Shown here: positions 53,871 through 62,421 of the stretch, piece by piece
Numbering within the stretch: position 1 is the stretch's first letter
Layout of the letters: every line of letters begins with the position of its first letter
Source: Cystobacter fuscus
GTDB lineage: Bacteria; Myxococcota; Myxococcia; Myxococcales; Myxococcaceae
Length of the DNA: 64,000 nucleotides
NCBI RefSeq assembly: GCF_002305875.1
Contig: NZ_CP022098.1
Span: 6,324,001 to 6,388,000, forward strand
Reading direction: 5' to 3'
Position numbers and translations under genes: made by a program
Notes under the pieces: generated by a model
What the model was told of the DNA's origin: nothing
Seen by the model: the letters and a program-made list of their open reading frames with translations, nothing else
Databases searched by the model: none

Positions 53871-54851
53871 TCAGGCCTGGCTACGGGCCCGGCGACTCGC
53901 CTTCTTCTCGCGCTCGCCGAGCGCGGCCTGGAGGAACTTCCCCGCCAGCTTCCGGCCGATGAGCTCCTGGGCCACCATGCCCGCCTCGACGAGGCGATCC
54001 AGGTTGATGCCCGTCTCCACGCCCATGCCGTGCAACATGTAGACGATGTCCTCGGTGGCGAGGTTGCCCGCCGCGCCCGGGGCATAGGGGCAGCCGCCCA
54101 GTCCGCCGATGCTGGCATCGAACGTCGTCACGCCCATCTGCAGGCCCACCAGCGCGTTGGCCAGGGCCGTGCCGCGCGTGTCGTGCAGGTGCAGCGCCAG
54201 ACTCTCCACCGGCAGGTGCTCGAGCAGCGCGGAGAGGATCGTCTCCGTCTGCCGGGGCGTGCCCACGCCGATCGTGTCCCCGAGGCTCAACTGATAGATG
54301 CCGTCGGAGATGAGCGCCCGGCTGATCTCCACCACGCGTGAGACGGGCACCTCGCCCTCGTAGGGGCAGCCCCACACCGTGGACAGGTAGCCGCGCACCC
54401 GCAGGCCGGCCTTGAGCGCCGCTTCACTCGTCTGCCGAGCCTCGGCCACCGCCTCGGCGATGCTCTTGTTGATGTTCTTTTGCGAGTGGGCCTCGGACGC
54501 GGAGATGAAGATCGCCGCCTCCTCCAGCCCCGCTTCCTTCGCGCGCGCCAGGCCCTTGAGGTTGGGCACCAGGGCGGAGAACGTGACGCCCTCGCGCCGC
54601 CCCACCAGCCGCAGGAGCTCCTCGGCGTCCGACAGCTGGGGAATCCACTTGGGGTGGACGAAGGACGTGACTTCGATGCGCTTCTCGCCCGCGGCGATCA
54701 ACGCCTCGATGAGACGTGCCTTGTCGCGCGTGGGAAGTGTGCGCAATTCGTTCTGCAAGCCGTCGCGCGGGCCGACCTCGTAGAGGTCCACCCGCCGCGG
54801 AAGACTGCCAAGCCCTGTGACGCGAGGGCCGCGATGTTGGTTCGAGTCCAC
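53871..54851 (-). CDS. hydroxymethylglutaryl-CoA lyase
   Basis: About 326 residues. HMGL-type aldolase barrel: VGPRDGLQNE at the start, VTSFVHPKWIPQLSDAEE, SLGDTIGVGTP, the metal ligands in LHLHDTRGTALANAL and the active-site loop GGLGGCPYAPGAAGN with catalytic Cys. It splits HMG-CoA to acetoacetate and acetyl-CoA, the last step of leucine breakdown. The start is uncertain: GTG 54851 has AGGA at suitable distance; GTG 54920 and GTG 54791 are also in frame. No other leucine genes adjoin; the AUH-like hydratase is 51 kb away in this window. Confidence 0.9.
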   Translation of the reverse strand: MDSNQHRGPRVTGLGSLPRRVDLYEVGPRDGLQNELRTLPTRDKARLIEALIAAGEKRIEVTSFVHPKWIPQLSDAEELLRLVGRREGVTFSALVPNLKGLARAKEAGLEEAAIFISASEAHSQKNINKSIAEAVAEARQTSEAALKAGLRVRGYLSTVWGCPYEGEVPVSRVVEISRALISDGIYQLSLGDTIGVGTPRQTETILSALLEHLPVESLALHLHDTRGTALANALVGLQMGVTTFDASIGGLGGCPYAPGAAGNLATEDIVYMLHGMGVETGINLDRLVEAGMVAQELIGRKLAGKFLQAALGEREKKASRRARSQA

Positions 54852-55006
54852 TGGATGATGTCCTGCGTCGAGCTTCCCGCCGACCGCCTCGACGTCTTCC
54901 TGGAGGGCGCCGACAAACACCTGGGGGGCGTCGGGTGCCCCCTGTGTAGATGATCTCCCGGGCCGCGTCGCGCAAGACTATCGCGAGGTTCTTCCCGCCC
55001 CTCATG

Positions 55007-55717
55007 TCAGGCAGGCCGCACCCGCGCGCCCACGATGAGATCCAGGGAGGACTCCGAGGGCGGCTCCCCCTCCAGCCCGCCGTGGATCCAGTCCACCGAA
55101 AACCCCGTGGATTCCAGCAGTTGGGTCAACTCCTCGAGCCGGTAGTAGCGGATGGCGTACCGGCCCGAGAGCACGCGCCCGTCGGGCAGCGTCAAGCGGC
55201 GGGTGGCCTCGTCCCGACCACGCACCGCGTCGAAGCGGCTCTGCTCTTCCAGGTGGCTGCCGTCGGGCAACTGGCCCGAGAAGGACGCCTGGGGCTCGGA
55301 CTCCAGGCGCTCGCGCGGCACGGTGTGCAACACCAGCAGGCCTCCCGGTCGCAGACTGCGCGCCACCTCGCGCAACAGCGCCACGTGCTCCTCGTCGGAG
55401 AAGACGAACAGGGTCGAGTACCAGGCGTAGGCCCCGGCCAGGGAGCCGGGGCGGAAGGGAAGCGAGCGCAGATCGGCGCGCACCACGGGAAAGCCCGGGA
55501 GGCGCTCGCGCAGGGTGAGGGCATCCAGCTCCAGGCCGAGGATGCGGCCCGCCAGGGCACCCCGGGTGTTCAGCGGAGCGGCGTGCCGGCCATGGCCACA
55601 GCCCAGGTCCACGAGGGGGCCCGGGAGCGCGAGGCCCTGGAAGGCACGTTCGAGGTAGGCCACTTCCCTCTCCGTCGTCTCCGGGGAGAGGAAGGGCAGC
55701 GTGGAGCGCAGGTACAA
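55007..55717 (-). CDS. class I SAM-dependent methyltransferase, start uncertain
   Basis: 236 residues from TTG 55717. Motif I VDLGCGHGRHA, acidic strand LGLELDALTL, and the methyltransferase-25/11 pattern VARSLRPGGLLVLHTVP. Substrate unknown. There is no ATG or GTG at the expected place, and the frame continues upstream as LSFFGELYLRST. In a neighbouring frame the upstream bases read DPDARSSYNARAIQRKG, which looks like the missing N-terminus, so a one-base frameshift near 55741-55748 is possible. Lies between the aminotransferase and HMG-CoA lyase genes, all on the same strand. Confidence 0.75.
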   Translation of the reverse strand: MYLRSTLPFLSPETTEREVAYLERAFQGLALPGPLVDLGCGHGRHAAPLNTRGALAGRILGLELDALTLRERLPGFPVVRADLRSLPFRPGSLAGAYAWYSTLFVFSDEEHVALLREVARSLRPGGLLVLHTVPRERLESEPQASFSGQLPDGSHLEEQSRFDAVRGRDEATRRLTLPDGRVLSGRYAIRYYRLEELTQLLESTGFSVDWIHGGLEGEPPSESSLDLIVGARVRPA

Positions 55718-55834
55718 CTCGCCGAAGAAGCTCAGAGCGGACCGCCCTTTCGTTGGATGGCGCGGGCGTTGTAGCTGGAGCGGGCATCCGGATCGAGCCA
55801 GCCGCGAAGCGAGCGCCCGGCGCGTGGGAGGCCC

Positions 55835-57028
55835 TCAGCGTGACGGGGCGAGCCCTTCCTTCAGCCGGCGGGTCGCTTCATCGAGCACCGCGTCGGTCTT
55901 GCAGAAGGCGAAGCGCGCGAAGCCCCGTCCCAGGTGCCGGTGCTCGGGCCCGTAGAAGACGCTCGGCGGAATGGCGGCGACGCCCACGTGCGTCACCAGG
56001 TGGCGGCAGAAGGCCACATCGTCGCCGTGCCCCTGTCCGGAGATGTCCGCGAGGATGAAGTAGCTGCCCTCGGGGGAGTGGGCCTTGAGCCCCGCGCGCG
56101 TGAGGCCCGCGAGCAGGCGCTCGCGCCGGGCGTGGTAGGTGTGGCTCAGCTCCTGGAAGTACGAGTCCGGCAGCCGCAGCGCCGCCGCCATGGCGACCTG
56201 CAGGGGCGAGGCGGTGGCGAACGTGACGAACTGGTGCGCGCGCCGCACGGCGTCGTTGAGCGCGGGGGGCGCGATGAACCACCCCACCTTCCAGCCGGTG
56301 AGGCTGAACGTCTTGCCCCCGCTGCTCACCGTCACCGTGCGGTCGGCGAGCACGGGCAGCGTGGCGGCGCGCACGTGCCGCGCCGGGCCGAAGACGATGT
56401 GCTCGTACACCTCGTCCGAGAGCACGCGCGCGTCGTGCTCGGCGCACAGGCCGCCGAGGAACTCGAGCTCCTCGCGGGTGAACACCTTGCCGGTGGGATT
56501 GTGGGGCGAGTTGATGATGAGCAGGCGCGTGCGGGGGCCGAACGCCGCGCGCACCTCGTCGCGATCGAACCACCACGTGGCGTGCGTGGCATCCGGGGGG
56601 CGCAGGGGCACGTAGCGCGGCCGGGCTCCGACGAAGGTGACGTTGGCGTCGTACGAGTCGTAGAAGGGCTCGAAGAGCACCACCTCGTCGCCCGGGTCCA
56701 CCAGCCCCAGCAGCACACAGAGGATGGCCTCGGTGGCGCCGCTGGTGACGGTCACCATGGTGTCCGGATCGAGCTGCTGGCCGTAGAAGCGCGCGGCGTG
56801 CTCGGCGATGGCCACGCGCAGCGCGCGCAGGCCAATGCCCGGGGCGTACTGATTGATCCCCTCGGTGATGGCCGTGCGCGCGGCCTCCTTGACGGCCTCG
56901 GGCCCATCGAAGTCCGGGAAGCCCTGTCCCAGGTTCACCGCGCCATGCTGGAGGGCCAGCGCGCTGAATTCCGAGAACACGGTGGTGCCCAGGGGGGCCA
57001 CCCTACCCGCGAGTACCGGCCTGCTCAT
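55835..57028 (-). CDS. PLP-dependent class I/II aminotransferase
   Basis: 397 residues of fold type I. Signature parts: NLGQGFPDFDGPEAVKEA, NQYAPGIGLRALR, TSGATEAILCVLLGLV, INSPHNPTGKVF, LSDEVYEHIVF, and the PLP lysine in SSGGKTFSLTGWKVGW. Closest in pattern to the kynurenine/glutamine transaminase K and YbdL (methionine) group. Cytosolic amino-acid transamination; exact substrate unknown. ATG 57028; the PAP2 gene ends 17 bases upstream, so it may belong to the same transcript as the MMPL-PAP2 pair. Confidence 0.88.
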   Translation of the reverse strand: MSRPVLAGRVAPLGTTVFSEFSALALQHGAVNLGQGFPDFDGPEAVKEAARTAITEGINQYAPGIGLRALRVAIAEHAARFYGQQLDPDTMVTVTSGATEAILCVLLGLVDPGDEVVLFEPFYDSYDANVTFVGARPRYVPLRPPDATHATWWFDRDEVRAAFGPRTRLLIINSPHNPTGKVFTREELEFLGGLCAEHDARVLSDEVYEHIVFGPARHVRAATLPVLADRTVTVSSGGKTFSLTGWKVGWFIAPPALNDAVRRAHQFVTFATASPLQVAMAAALRLPDSYFQELSHTYHARRERLLAGLTRAGLKAHSPEGSYFILADISGQGHGDDVAFCRHLVTHVGVAAIPPSVFYGPEHRHLGRGFARFAFCKTDAVLDEATRRLKEGLAPSR

Positions 57029-57045
57029 GCGTCACGCTCCCTTGT

Positions 57046-57993
57046 TCAGGAGCGCACGATAGCGTCCATTCCCACCGGACGCTCCACAGTTCCGCGCCGC
57101 GCCATCGAACGGGTATAGGCCATGGCGAAGCCCACCACCCCGAGCAGCAGGGGCACGGCGCACATCAGGTCCGTGGCGTAGTGGAAGCGGCCCACGAGCG
57201 TCGCCGCGATGAGGCCCAGCCCCGGCAGCAGCATCACCCGGAAGACGCGCCGCTCGAAGCGCAGGGCGTACACCAGCACCACGAGCGTGGCCCCGGTGTG
57301 GCCCGAGGGGAAGCAATCCTTGGCGAACCCCGGCTGGCGCATGGCCGACTCCAGGTAGGGCGTGAACCACAGGCCCTGGAGCGTCTCGGGGAAGGCCGCG
57401 AAGAGGAAGTAGCGCGGGCCGATGGCCGGCACGAGCGAGTACAGCACGAAGTTGAAGGCGAAGAAGAGGCTGAGCGCCAGGAGGTACTCGTCGAAGGCCT
57501 CGCGCTTGCTGGCGAAGTAGAGCGTCGCCCCGAGCACCAGCGGCCACAGGAAGTAGCCGTAGTAGCAGAGCATGAGCAGCTCGGTGAGCCAGGGCGGCGA
57601 GAGCTGGCCAAGCACCACCGACACCTGCGCGCCGAACAAGCGCTGATCCAGGGTGGCGAGCTGTGCGTCCTGCAGTCCGGGCGACACGGCGGTCACCAGC
57701 GGACACATGGCGCCATGGCCCAGGGCCACCACGGGCAGCAGCCAGAAGGAGGCCACGAAGGAGAGCAGGCGCTGGCGGGGAAAGTAGGACTCCAGGGTGC
57801 GCAGCACCAGGGGGCCGAGCGCGAAGATGAAGAAGGTGACAGCGGAGCTGGCCGCGCCGGGAGCCCACCGGTAGGGCCCCACGAGCAGGAATGCGGCACA
57901 GGCACAGGCGACGATGATGACGACGTCGACGGGCTTGAACCGAACCTCAGGCGCGTCCGGAAGGACGCGGCGCTCCAATGTCGCTGTCTTCAC
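57046..57993 (-). CDS. PAP2-superfamily membrane phosphatase
   Basis: 315 residues with about six to eight membrane segments. Phosphatase motifs: CFPSGHTGATL (PSGH) and VGRFHYATDLM (RxHYxxD), the second and third PAP2 motifs; an Arg-containing first motif is weaker (AMRQPGFAKD). Likely acts on lipid phosphates or as an inositol-phosphoceramide-synthase-like transferase (the longer AUR1-type layout), attractive near the sphingolipid genes but unproven. GTG start at 57993 overlaps the MMPL stop as GTGA, so the two are coupled. Confidence 0.85.
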   Translation of the reverse strand: MKTATLERRVLPDAPEVRFKPVDVVIIVACACAAFLLVGPYRWAPGAASSAVTFFIFALGPLVLRTLESYFPRQRLLSFVASFWLLPVVALGHGAMCPLVTAVSPGLQDAQLATLDQRLFGAQVSVVLGQLSPPWLTELLMLCYYGYFLWPLVLGATLYFASKREAFDEYLLALSLFFAFNFVLYSLVPAIGPRYFLFAAFPETLQGLWFTPYLESAMRQPGFAKDCFPSGHTGATLVVLVYALRFERRVFRVMLLPGLGLIAATLVGRFHYATDLMCAVPLLLGVVGFAMAYTRSMARRGTVERPVGMDAIVRS

Positions 57994-60488
57994 GCAGATT
58001 TACGCTCCCCTGGCTCTACGGCCACCTCCCCGGGGGGAGCGCCGATTTCCAGGCTCTGAACCCGACCCGCCCCAACCTCGACCCCACCACCCTTCCGACC
58101 CTTCTGTCGCTCGAGCAACGCGAGCAGGGCCGGAAAGAACACCGTGGTGCCCAGGAAGGTGCACATGACGCCCAGAAGTGCAATCTGACCAATCGATCTC
58201 AAGCCCGCGTGGTGGGAAATCAACAGAGCGCCATACCCCGCGGCGTTGGACAGGGTTGCCACCACGGCCGCCAGCCCCGTGTGCCGCACGACATGGCCGA
58301 GCGAGCCCGGCCCCTCTTCCTCGTAGCGGTGGAAGAGGTGCACCGAGTTGTCCACGGCGATGGCGAGCAGGTTGGGCAACACCACGGCATTGATGAAGTT
58401 GAGCTTGACGTCGAAGAGGTACATCCCCCCCGCCAGGCAGAGCATGCCCAGGAACAGCGGCCCGGCCACCAGGCAGGCACGCTTGAAGCTGCGCAGGCTG
58501 ACGAGCAGCGCGAGGAACACCACCGCTGCGGCCGACCAGAGGATGAAGGGCCCGTCGGCGCGCACCATGGAGAAGATGCGCGCGGCGATGAGGTTGCTGT
58601 CCAGCACCGCCAGGTCCACGCCCCGGGCCTGGGCCCCGTCGATCACCTCGCCCACCTGCGAGGACCACGCCGCGAGCTCGCGCGTGTCGTGGTTGGACAC
58701 CGAGGGCAGGAGCAGGAGGAACAGGCCCTTGCCATCGAGCGCCTCGAAGCGGCGCCGCACCTCCAGGGGCACCTGGCCGGGCCCATGGGGCTGGGACTCG
58801 AGCATCTTCGTCACGGTGACCACGCGGGAGTCCGCCCGGACATCCTCGGGCAGCTTGTCGAGCGAGGCACGCAGGGCGGAGATCTGCTCGGCGTGCGCCG
58901 GCACGTCCTGGGGCAGCAGATCATTGAGCGACGCGGACATCTTGATGGCCGAGTCGGCGCCATGCCGCTGCTTCACCTCCTGGATGACCTCCCGCACCAC
59001 CCGGGCCTCCTCCAAGTCCTTCACCAGGAGGATGGCGGGATTGAGCGATGTGCCGGTCTCCTGGATGATGTGCTCGTCCAGCCGCACGGTGGGCGAGTCC
59101 CCCTTGAGCTTGCGCATGTCGGTCTCGAAGCCCACGCGGGGTGACACGTAGAGCGACCAGGCCGCCAGGCTCAGCACCGCCACGAGGATGCTGGCGACTC
59201 CCGCCGTGGGCCAGCTCTTGCCGGAGGGCACGAAGGCCGGCGTGGACGGCTCGGGGGCATGCTCCCGCGCCGCCTGACGTCCCGGGCGCAGCCGCTCGGC
59301 GAGCACGAGCAGCGCGGGGCCCAGGGCATAGGCGCTGAGCACCGCCAGCAGGACGCCCACCCCGGCGAGCAGCCCGAACTGCTGGAAGGCGGTGAACTGG
59401 GCGAACACGAGCACGAAGAAGGCCGCCGCGTTCGTCAGCCCCGAGGTGAGCGCGCCGGAGAAGGTGCCCCGCACGGCCGCGGAGAGCGCCTCGGACACCG
59501 GGAGTTCACGCCGCTCCTCCCAGTAGCGCATGGCCAGGTGGATGCCGTACTCCAGGCCCAGGCCGATGAGGATGGCCACCAGGAAGCCCGTGACGATGTT
59601 GAGGTGGCCGATCGCCAGCTCGGCGAAGGCGAACGTGAACGCCACGCCGAACACCACGGGCACGCCCACCACGGCCAGCGCCCACAGCCGCCGCGTGGCC
59701 AGGAGGATGATGCCCACCGCCATCAGCGCCGAGAGCACGCCCGCGCGCGTGAGGTCCGTGCGCATCACCGCGTCCTCCTCCAACCGCGCCTGGAAGGCCC
59801 CTCCGTAGTCGAGCTTCACGCCGGGCGTGCCGCGCGCGAGCTGCTCGGCCTCGCGCCGCACGTCATCCACGAGCTTCTGCGCGAACACCAGATCGGCCGC
59901 CGTGCCGTCCGGCTTCACCATGAGGTACATCTCCGTGCCGTCCCGGCTGGAGAGGTACTCGCGCATGGGCGCCTCGGGGCTGTACTTCTTCACGAGCGCC
60001 TCGAAGTCCGGCGGCGCGTCCTGCTCGTCGAGCAGGTCCACCGCGAGCGCCTTCTGCTTCTCGTAGCGCAGCCGCGCCTCCGCCTCCTTGCGCAGCTCGC
60101 GCAGCTTCTCGATGGGCAGCAGCCACAGGCCGCGCTCCTCGAAGAAGCCCACGTCGAAGTGGTGCTCCACGTAGCGCACCTCGGGCAGCGTCTCGAGCTG
60201 GCGCGCCAGCGTGCCGGCGAAGGCGCGCAGCTGCTCGGGCGGCAGGCCCTGTGCGCGCACCACCAGGTAGCCGTCGCCGCCGGACTTCTGCGCCACGCGT
60301 GCGAGATCCTTCACCTCGCGTGCTTCGTCGGGCAGCAGCTCCACGAAGGAGCCGCGGAACTCGAGGCGTCCGGCCAGCAGGGCGCCTCCCAGCGCGAGGA
60401 GCGTGAACGCGAGGAGCACCCGCCCAGGCCGCGTGAGCGACGCCCGCAGGAAGGTCTCGAACCACCGCTGTCGATGCGACTCTGCCAA
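57990..60488 (-). CDS. MMPL/RND-superfamily transporter, HpnN-like
   Basis: 832 residues, 12 membrane segments in two similar halves, each with a large periplasmic loop. First half: SFVELLPDEAREVKDLARV after helix 1 and helix-4 region IGLGLEYGIHLAMRYWEE; second half: LLAIAVDNSVHLFHRYEEEG. The GLGLEYGIH/IAVDNSVH pair with an acidic residue in helix 4 is typical of MMPL proteins that move lipids (for example hopanoid exporters). TTG start at 60488 with AAGG nearby. Coupled to the PAP2 gene; adjacent on the other strand is the serine palmitoyltransferase gene, so lipid transport is plausible. Confidence 0.88.
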   Translation of the reverse strand: MAESHRQRWFETFLRASLTRPGRVLLAFTLLALGGALLAGRLEFRGSFVELLPDEAREVKDLARVAQKSGGDGYLVVRAQGLPPEQLRAFAGTLARQLETLPEVRYVEHHFDVGFFEERGLWLLPIEKLRELRKEAEARLRYEKQKALAVDLLDEQDAPPDFEALVKKYSPEAPMREYLSSRDGTEMYLMVKPDGTAADLVFAQKLVDDVRREAEQLARGTPGVKLDYGGAFQARLEEDAVMRTDLTRAGVLSALMAVGIILLATRRLWALAVVGVPVVFGVAFTFAFAELAIGHLNIVTGFLVAILIGLGLEYGIHLAMRYWEERRELPVSEALSAAVRGTFSGALTSGLTNAAAFFVLVFAQFTAFQQFGLLAGVGVLLAVLSAYALGPALLVLAERLRPGRQAAREHAPEPSTPAFVPSGKSWPTAGVASILVAVLSLAAWSLYVSPRVGFETDMRKLKGDSPTVRLDEHIIQETGTSLNPAILLVKDLEEARVVREVIQEVKQRHGADSAIKMSASLNDLLPQDVPAHAEQISALRASLDKLPEDVRADSRVVTVTKMLESQPHGPGQVPLEVRRRFEALDGKGLFLLLLPSVSNHDTRELAAWSSQVGEVIDGAQARGVDLAVLDSNLIAARIFSMVRADGPFILWSAAAVVFLALLVSLRSFKRACLVAGPLFLGMLCLAGGMYLFDVKLNFINAVVLPNLLAIAVDNSVHLFHRYEEEGPGSLGHVVRHTGLAAVVATLSNAAGYGALLISHHAGLRSIGQIALLGVMCTFLGTTVFFPALLALLERQKGRKGGGVEVGAGRVQSLEIGAPPGEVAVEPGERKSA

Positions 60489-60754
60489 GCCTTGACCCCA
60501 ATCCAGTGGAGGCCCTCAAAGAGCAAACTTCCGGATTCCTGTCACGGACCTCCCGATTCCAGTTCGAACCCCTCCCCCGCTCCGGGCCTTCCGGCCAACC
60601 CCGGGGCTCGCCCCCCCGCAACCAGGGCAATCGAGTCCGGGTGTGCAGCCGGTTGCGCACTCGGACGCACGGCAAGGGCACGGGTGGGAGTCGTCACGAG
60701 CCGGGGAGGCACCGAGTGCCACCGAGGAGGGAGCCCGTGGGAGGGGCCGATGCC

Positions 60755-60783
60755 TTGACACCCGGGAGGTGACTCAATATTGA
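60755..60783 (+). promoter_or_regulatory. sigma-70-type promoter of the sphingolipid pair
   Basis: -35 TTGACA (60755-60760), 17-base spacer, -10 TATTGA (60778-60783): near consensus. The leader to the start codon is about 85 bases. The remainder of the 60489-60873 gap holds nothing I can name; it must also contain the MMPL promoter. Confidence 0.75.
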
Positions 60784-60873
60784 CGCCACGCCGCCCCCCC
60801 GAGAAGGACCCTCGTCGCGAGGCCCGGATACCCCACGGCCCCGGCGTGCGCCCCGGATTCAGAGAAGACCGCC

Positions 60874-62415
60874 ATGAGTGACGTGTTCGACAAGTGCCGC
60901 AACTGGAACGACTACCGCATCGCCAAGGCCACGGGACTCTACCCGTACTTCCGTGCCATCGAGGAGTCCTTTGGCGCCACCGAGGTCCAGATCGAGGGCC
61001 GCCGCGTCATCATGGTGGGCTCGAACAACTACCTGGGCCTGAGCGCGGACCCGCGGGTGAAGGAGGCGGCGATCAAGGCGGTGGAGCGCTACGGCACCAC
61101 GTGCTCGGGCTCGCGCCTGCTCAACGGCACGCTCGCGCTGCACGAGGAGCTGGAGCACCAGTTCGCGAAGTTCCTCAACCGTGAGTCGGCGCTCGTCATC
61201 TCCACGGGCTTCCAGACGAACCTGGCCATGGCCTCCATCCTGGGCCGCCACGACATCGTCTTCGCGGACCGGCAGAACCACGCCTCGCTGGTGGACGGCG
61301 TGCGCCTGTCCTTCTCCACCGAGCGCAAGTACCGCCACAACGACCTGGAGCACCTCGAGCAGCTCCTGCAGCAGTCGGTGGAGAAGGAGCCCAAGGCCGG
61401 GCGCATCATCGTCACCGACGGTGTGTTCTCCATGGAGGGCGACATCTGCGACCTGCCGCGCATCGTGGAGCTGTCGAAGAAGTACAACGCGCGGGTGATG
61501 ACGGATGACGCGCACGCCATGGGCGTGCTCGGCGAGAAGGGCCGGGGCACCTCCGAGTACTTCGGCCTGGAGGCGGAGACGGACCTGGTCATGGGCACGT
61601 TCTCCAAGAGCTTCGCGTCGCTGGGTGGCGTGCTCGCCGGGCCCCAGGACGTCATCAACTACATGCGCCACAAGTCGCGCTCGGTCATCTTCTCCGCGTC
61701 CATGACGCCCGCCTCCGTGGCGAGCGCGCTCAAGGCGCTGGAGATCATCCAGGCCGAGCCCGAGCGGCGCGCGCGCCTGATGGACATCGCGGAGAAGATG
61801 CACAACGGCTTCCGCGCCATGGGCTTCGACACGGGCGTGTCGGTGACGCCGGTGGTGCCGGTGCTCATCGGCGATCAGGTCAAGTGCTTCCGCTTCTGGA
61901 AGGCGCTGCACGAGGCGGGCGTGTTCGCCAACCCCGTGATTCCGCCCGCGGTGGAGCCGGGCCACGCGCTCATCCGCACCAGCTACATGGCCACGCACAC
62001 CGACGAGCAGCTCGATCGGGTGCTCGACATCTTCGAGCAGATTGGCAAGAAGATGGACGTCATCCCCCAGACGCGGCCCTCCAGCTACACGCCGGTGCAG
62101 ATCGCCCGTCCCCACACCTTCGTGCGCAACAACAAGGCGTCGGACAAGTGGGCCGCCGCGGCCGCCGGGGAGCTCGCCCCCAACGGCTTCTCGTTGGATC
62201 AGCTCTCGCGCATGTCCTCGCGCGAGGTGGCCGGCCGGCTCTTCGACGCGGTGGAGAACCTCACCTGGCGCGCCGCCAACCTCCAGTCCGAGGATCTGCG
62301 CAAGCTCGGGCAGATGCCGCTGAAGCTGTGGGAGAAGCGCGCGAACATCCCCGGGCTGTTGCTGGAGAAGGGCGCCAACCTCTTCATCCGCAACGGTCGC
62401 GAAGACAGGAGCTAG
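60874..62415 (+). CDS. spt: serine palmitoyltransferase-like alpha-oxoamine synthase
   Basis: 513 residues. PLP fold type I of the AOS family: VGSNNYLGLSADPRV, YGTTCSGSRLLNGTLALHE, TDGVFSMEGDICDLP, TDDAHAMGVLG and the PLP lysine in GTFSKSFASLGG. It joins serine (or another amino acid) to an acyl-CoA or acyl-ACP to give a 3-keto-sphinganine-type base, the first step of sphingolipid synthesis. The family norm is about 400 residues; here an extra C-terminal stretch of about 110 residues (from NNKASDKWAAAAA) is present, helical and of unknown role. ATG 60874. The GNAT gene starts 6 bases after its stop. Confidence 0.82.
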   Translation: MSDVFDKCRNWNDYRIAKATGLYPYFRAIEESFGATEVQIEGRRVIMVGSNNYLGLSADPRVKEAAIKAVERYGTTCSGSRLLNGTLALHEELEHQFAKFLNRESALVISTGFQTNLAMASILGRHDIVFADRQNHASLVDGVRLSFSTERKYRHNDLEHLEQLLQQSVEKEPKAGRIIVTDGVFSMEGDICDLPRIVELSKKYNARVMTDDAHAMGVLGEKGRGTSEYFGLEAETDLVMGTFSKSFASLGGVLAGPQDVINYMRHKSRSVIFSASMTPASVASALKALEIIQAEPERRARLMDIAEKMHNGFRAMGFDTGVSVTPVVPVLIGDQVKCFRFWKALHEAGVFANPVIPPAVEPGHALIRTSYMATHTDEQLDRVLDIFEQIGKKMDVIPQTRPSSYTPVQIARPHTFVRNNKASDKWAAAAAGELAPNGFSLDQLSRMSSREVAGRLFDAVENLTWRAANLQSEDLRKLGQMPLKLWEKRANIPGLLLEKGANLFIRNGREDRS

Positions 62416-62421
62416 TCACCC

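Noticed and set aside
54839..54849. GGTTCGAGTCC, a tRNA T-arm-like string
   Set aside because: No matching acceptor stem, anticodon arm or 3' CCA region can be folded around it; it lies in the 5' part of the HMG-CoA lyase frame.
60562..60570. GTTCGAACC, a second T-arm-like string
   Set aside because: It is a self-complementary string in an intergenic region without any cloverleaf partners.
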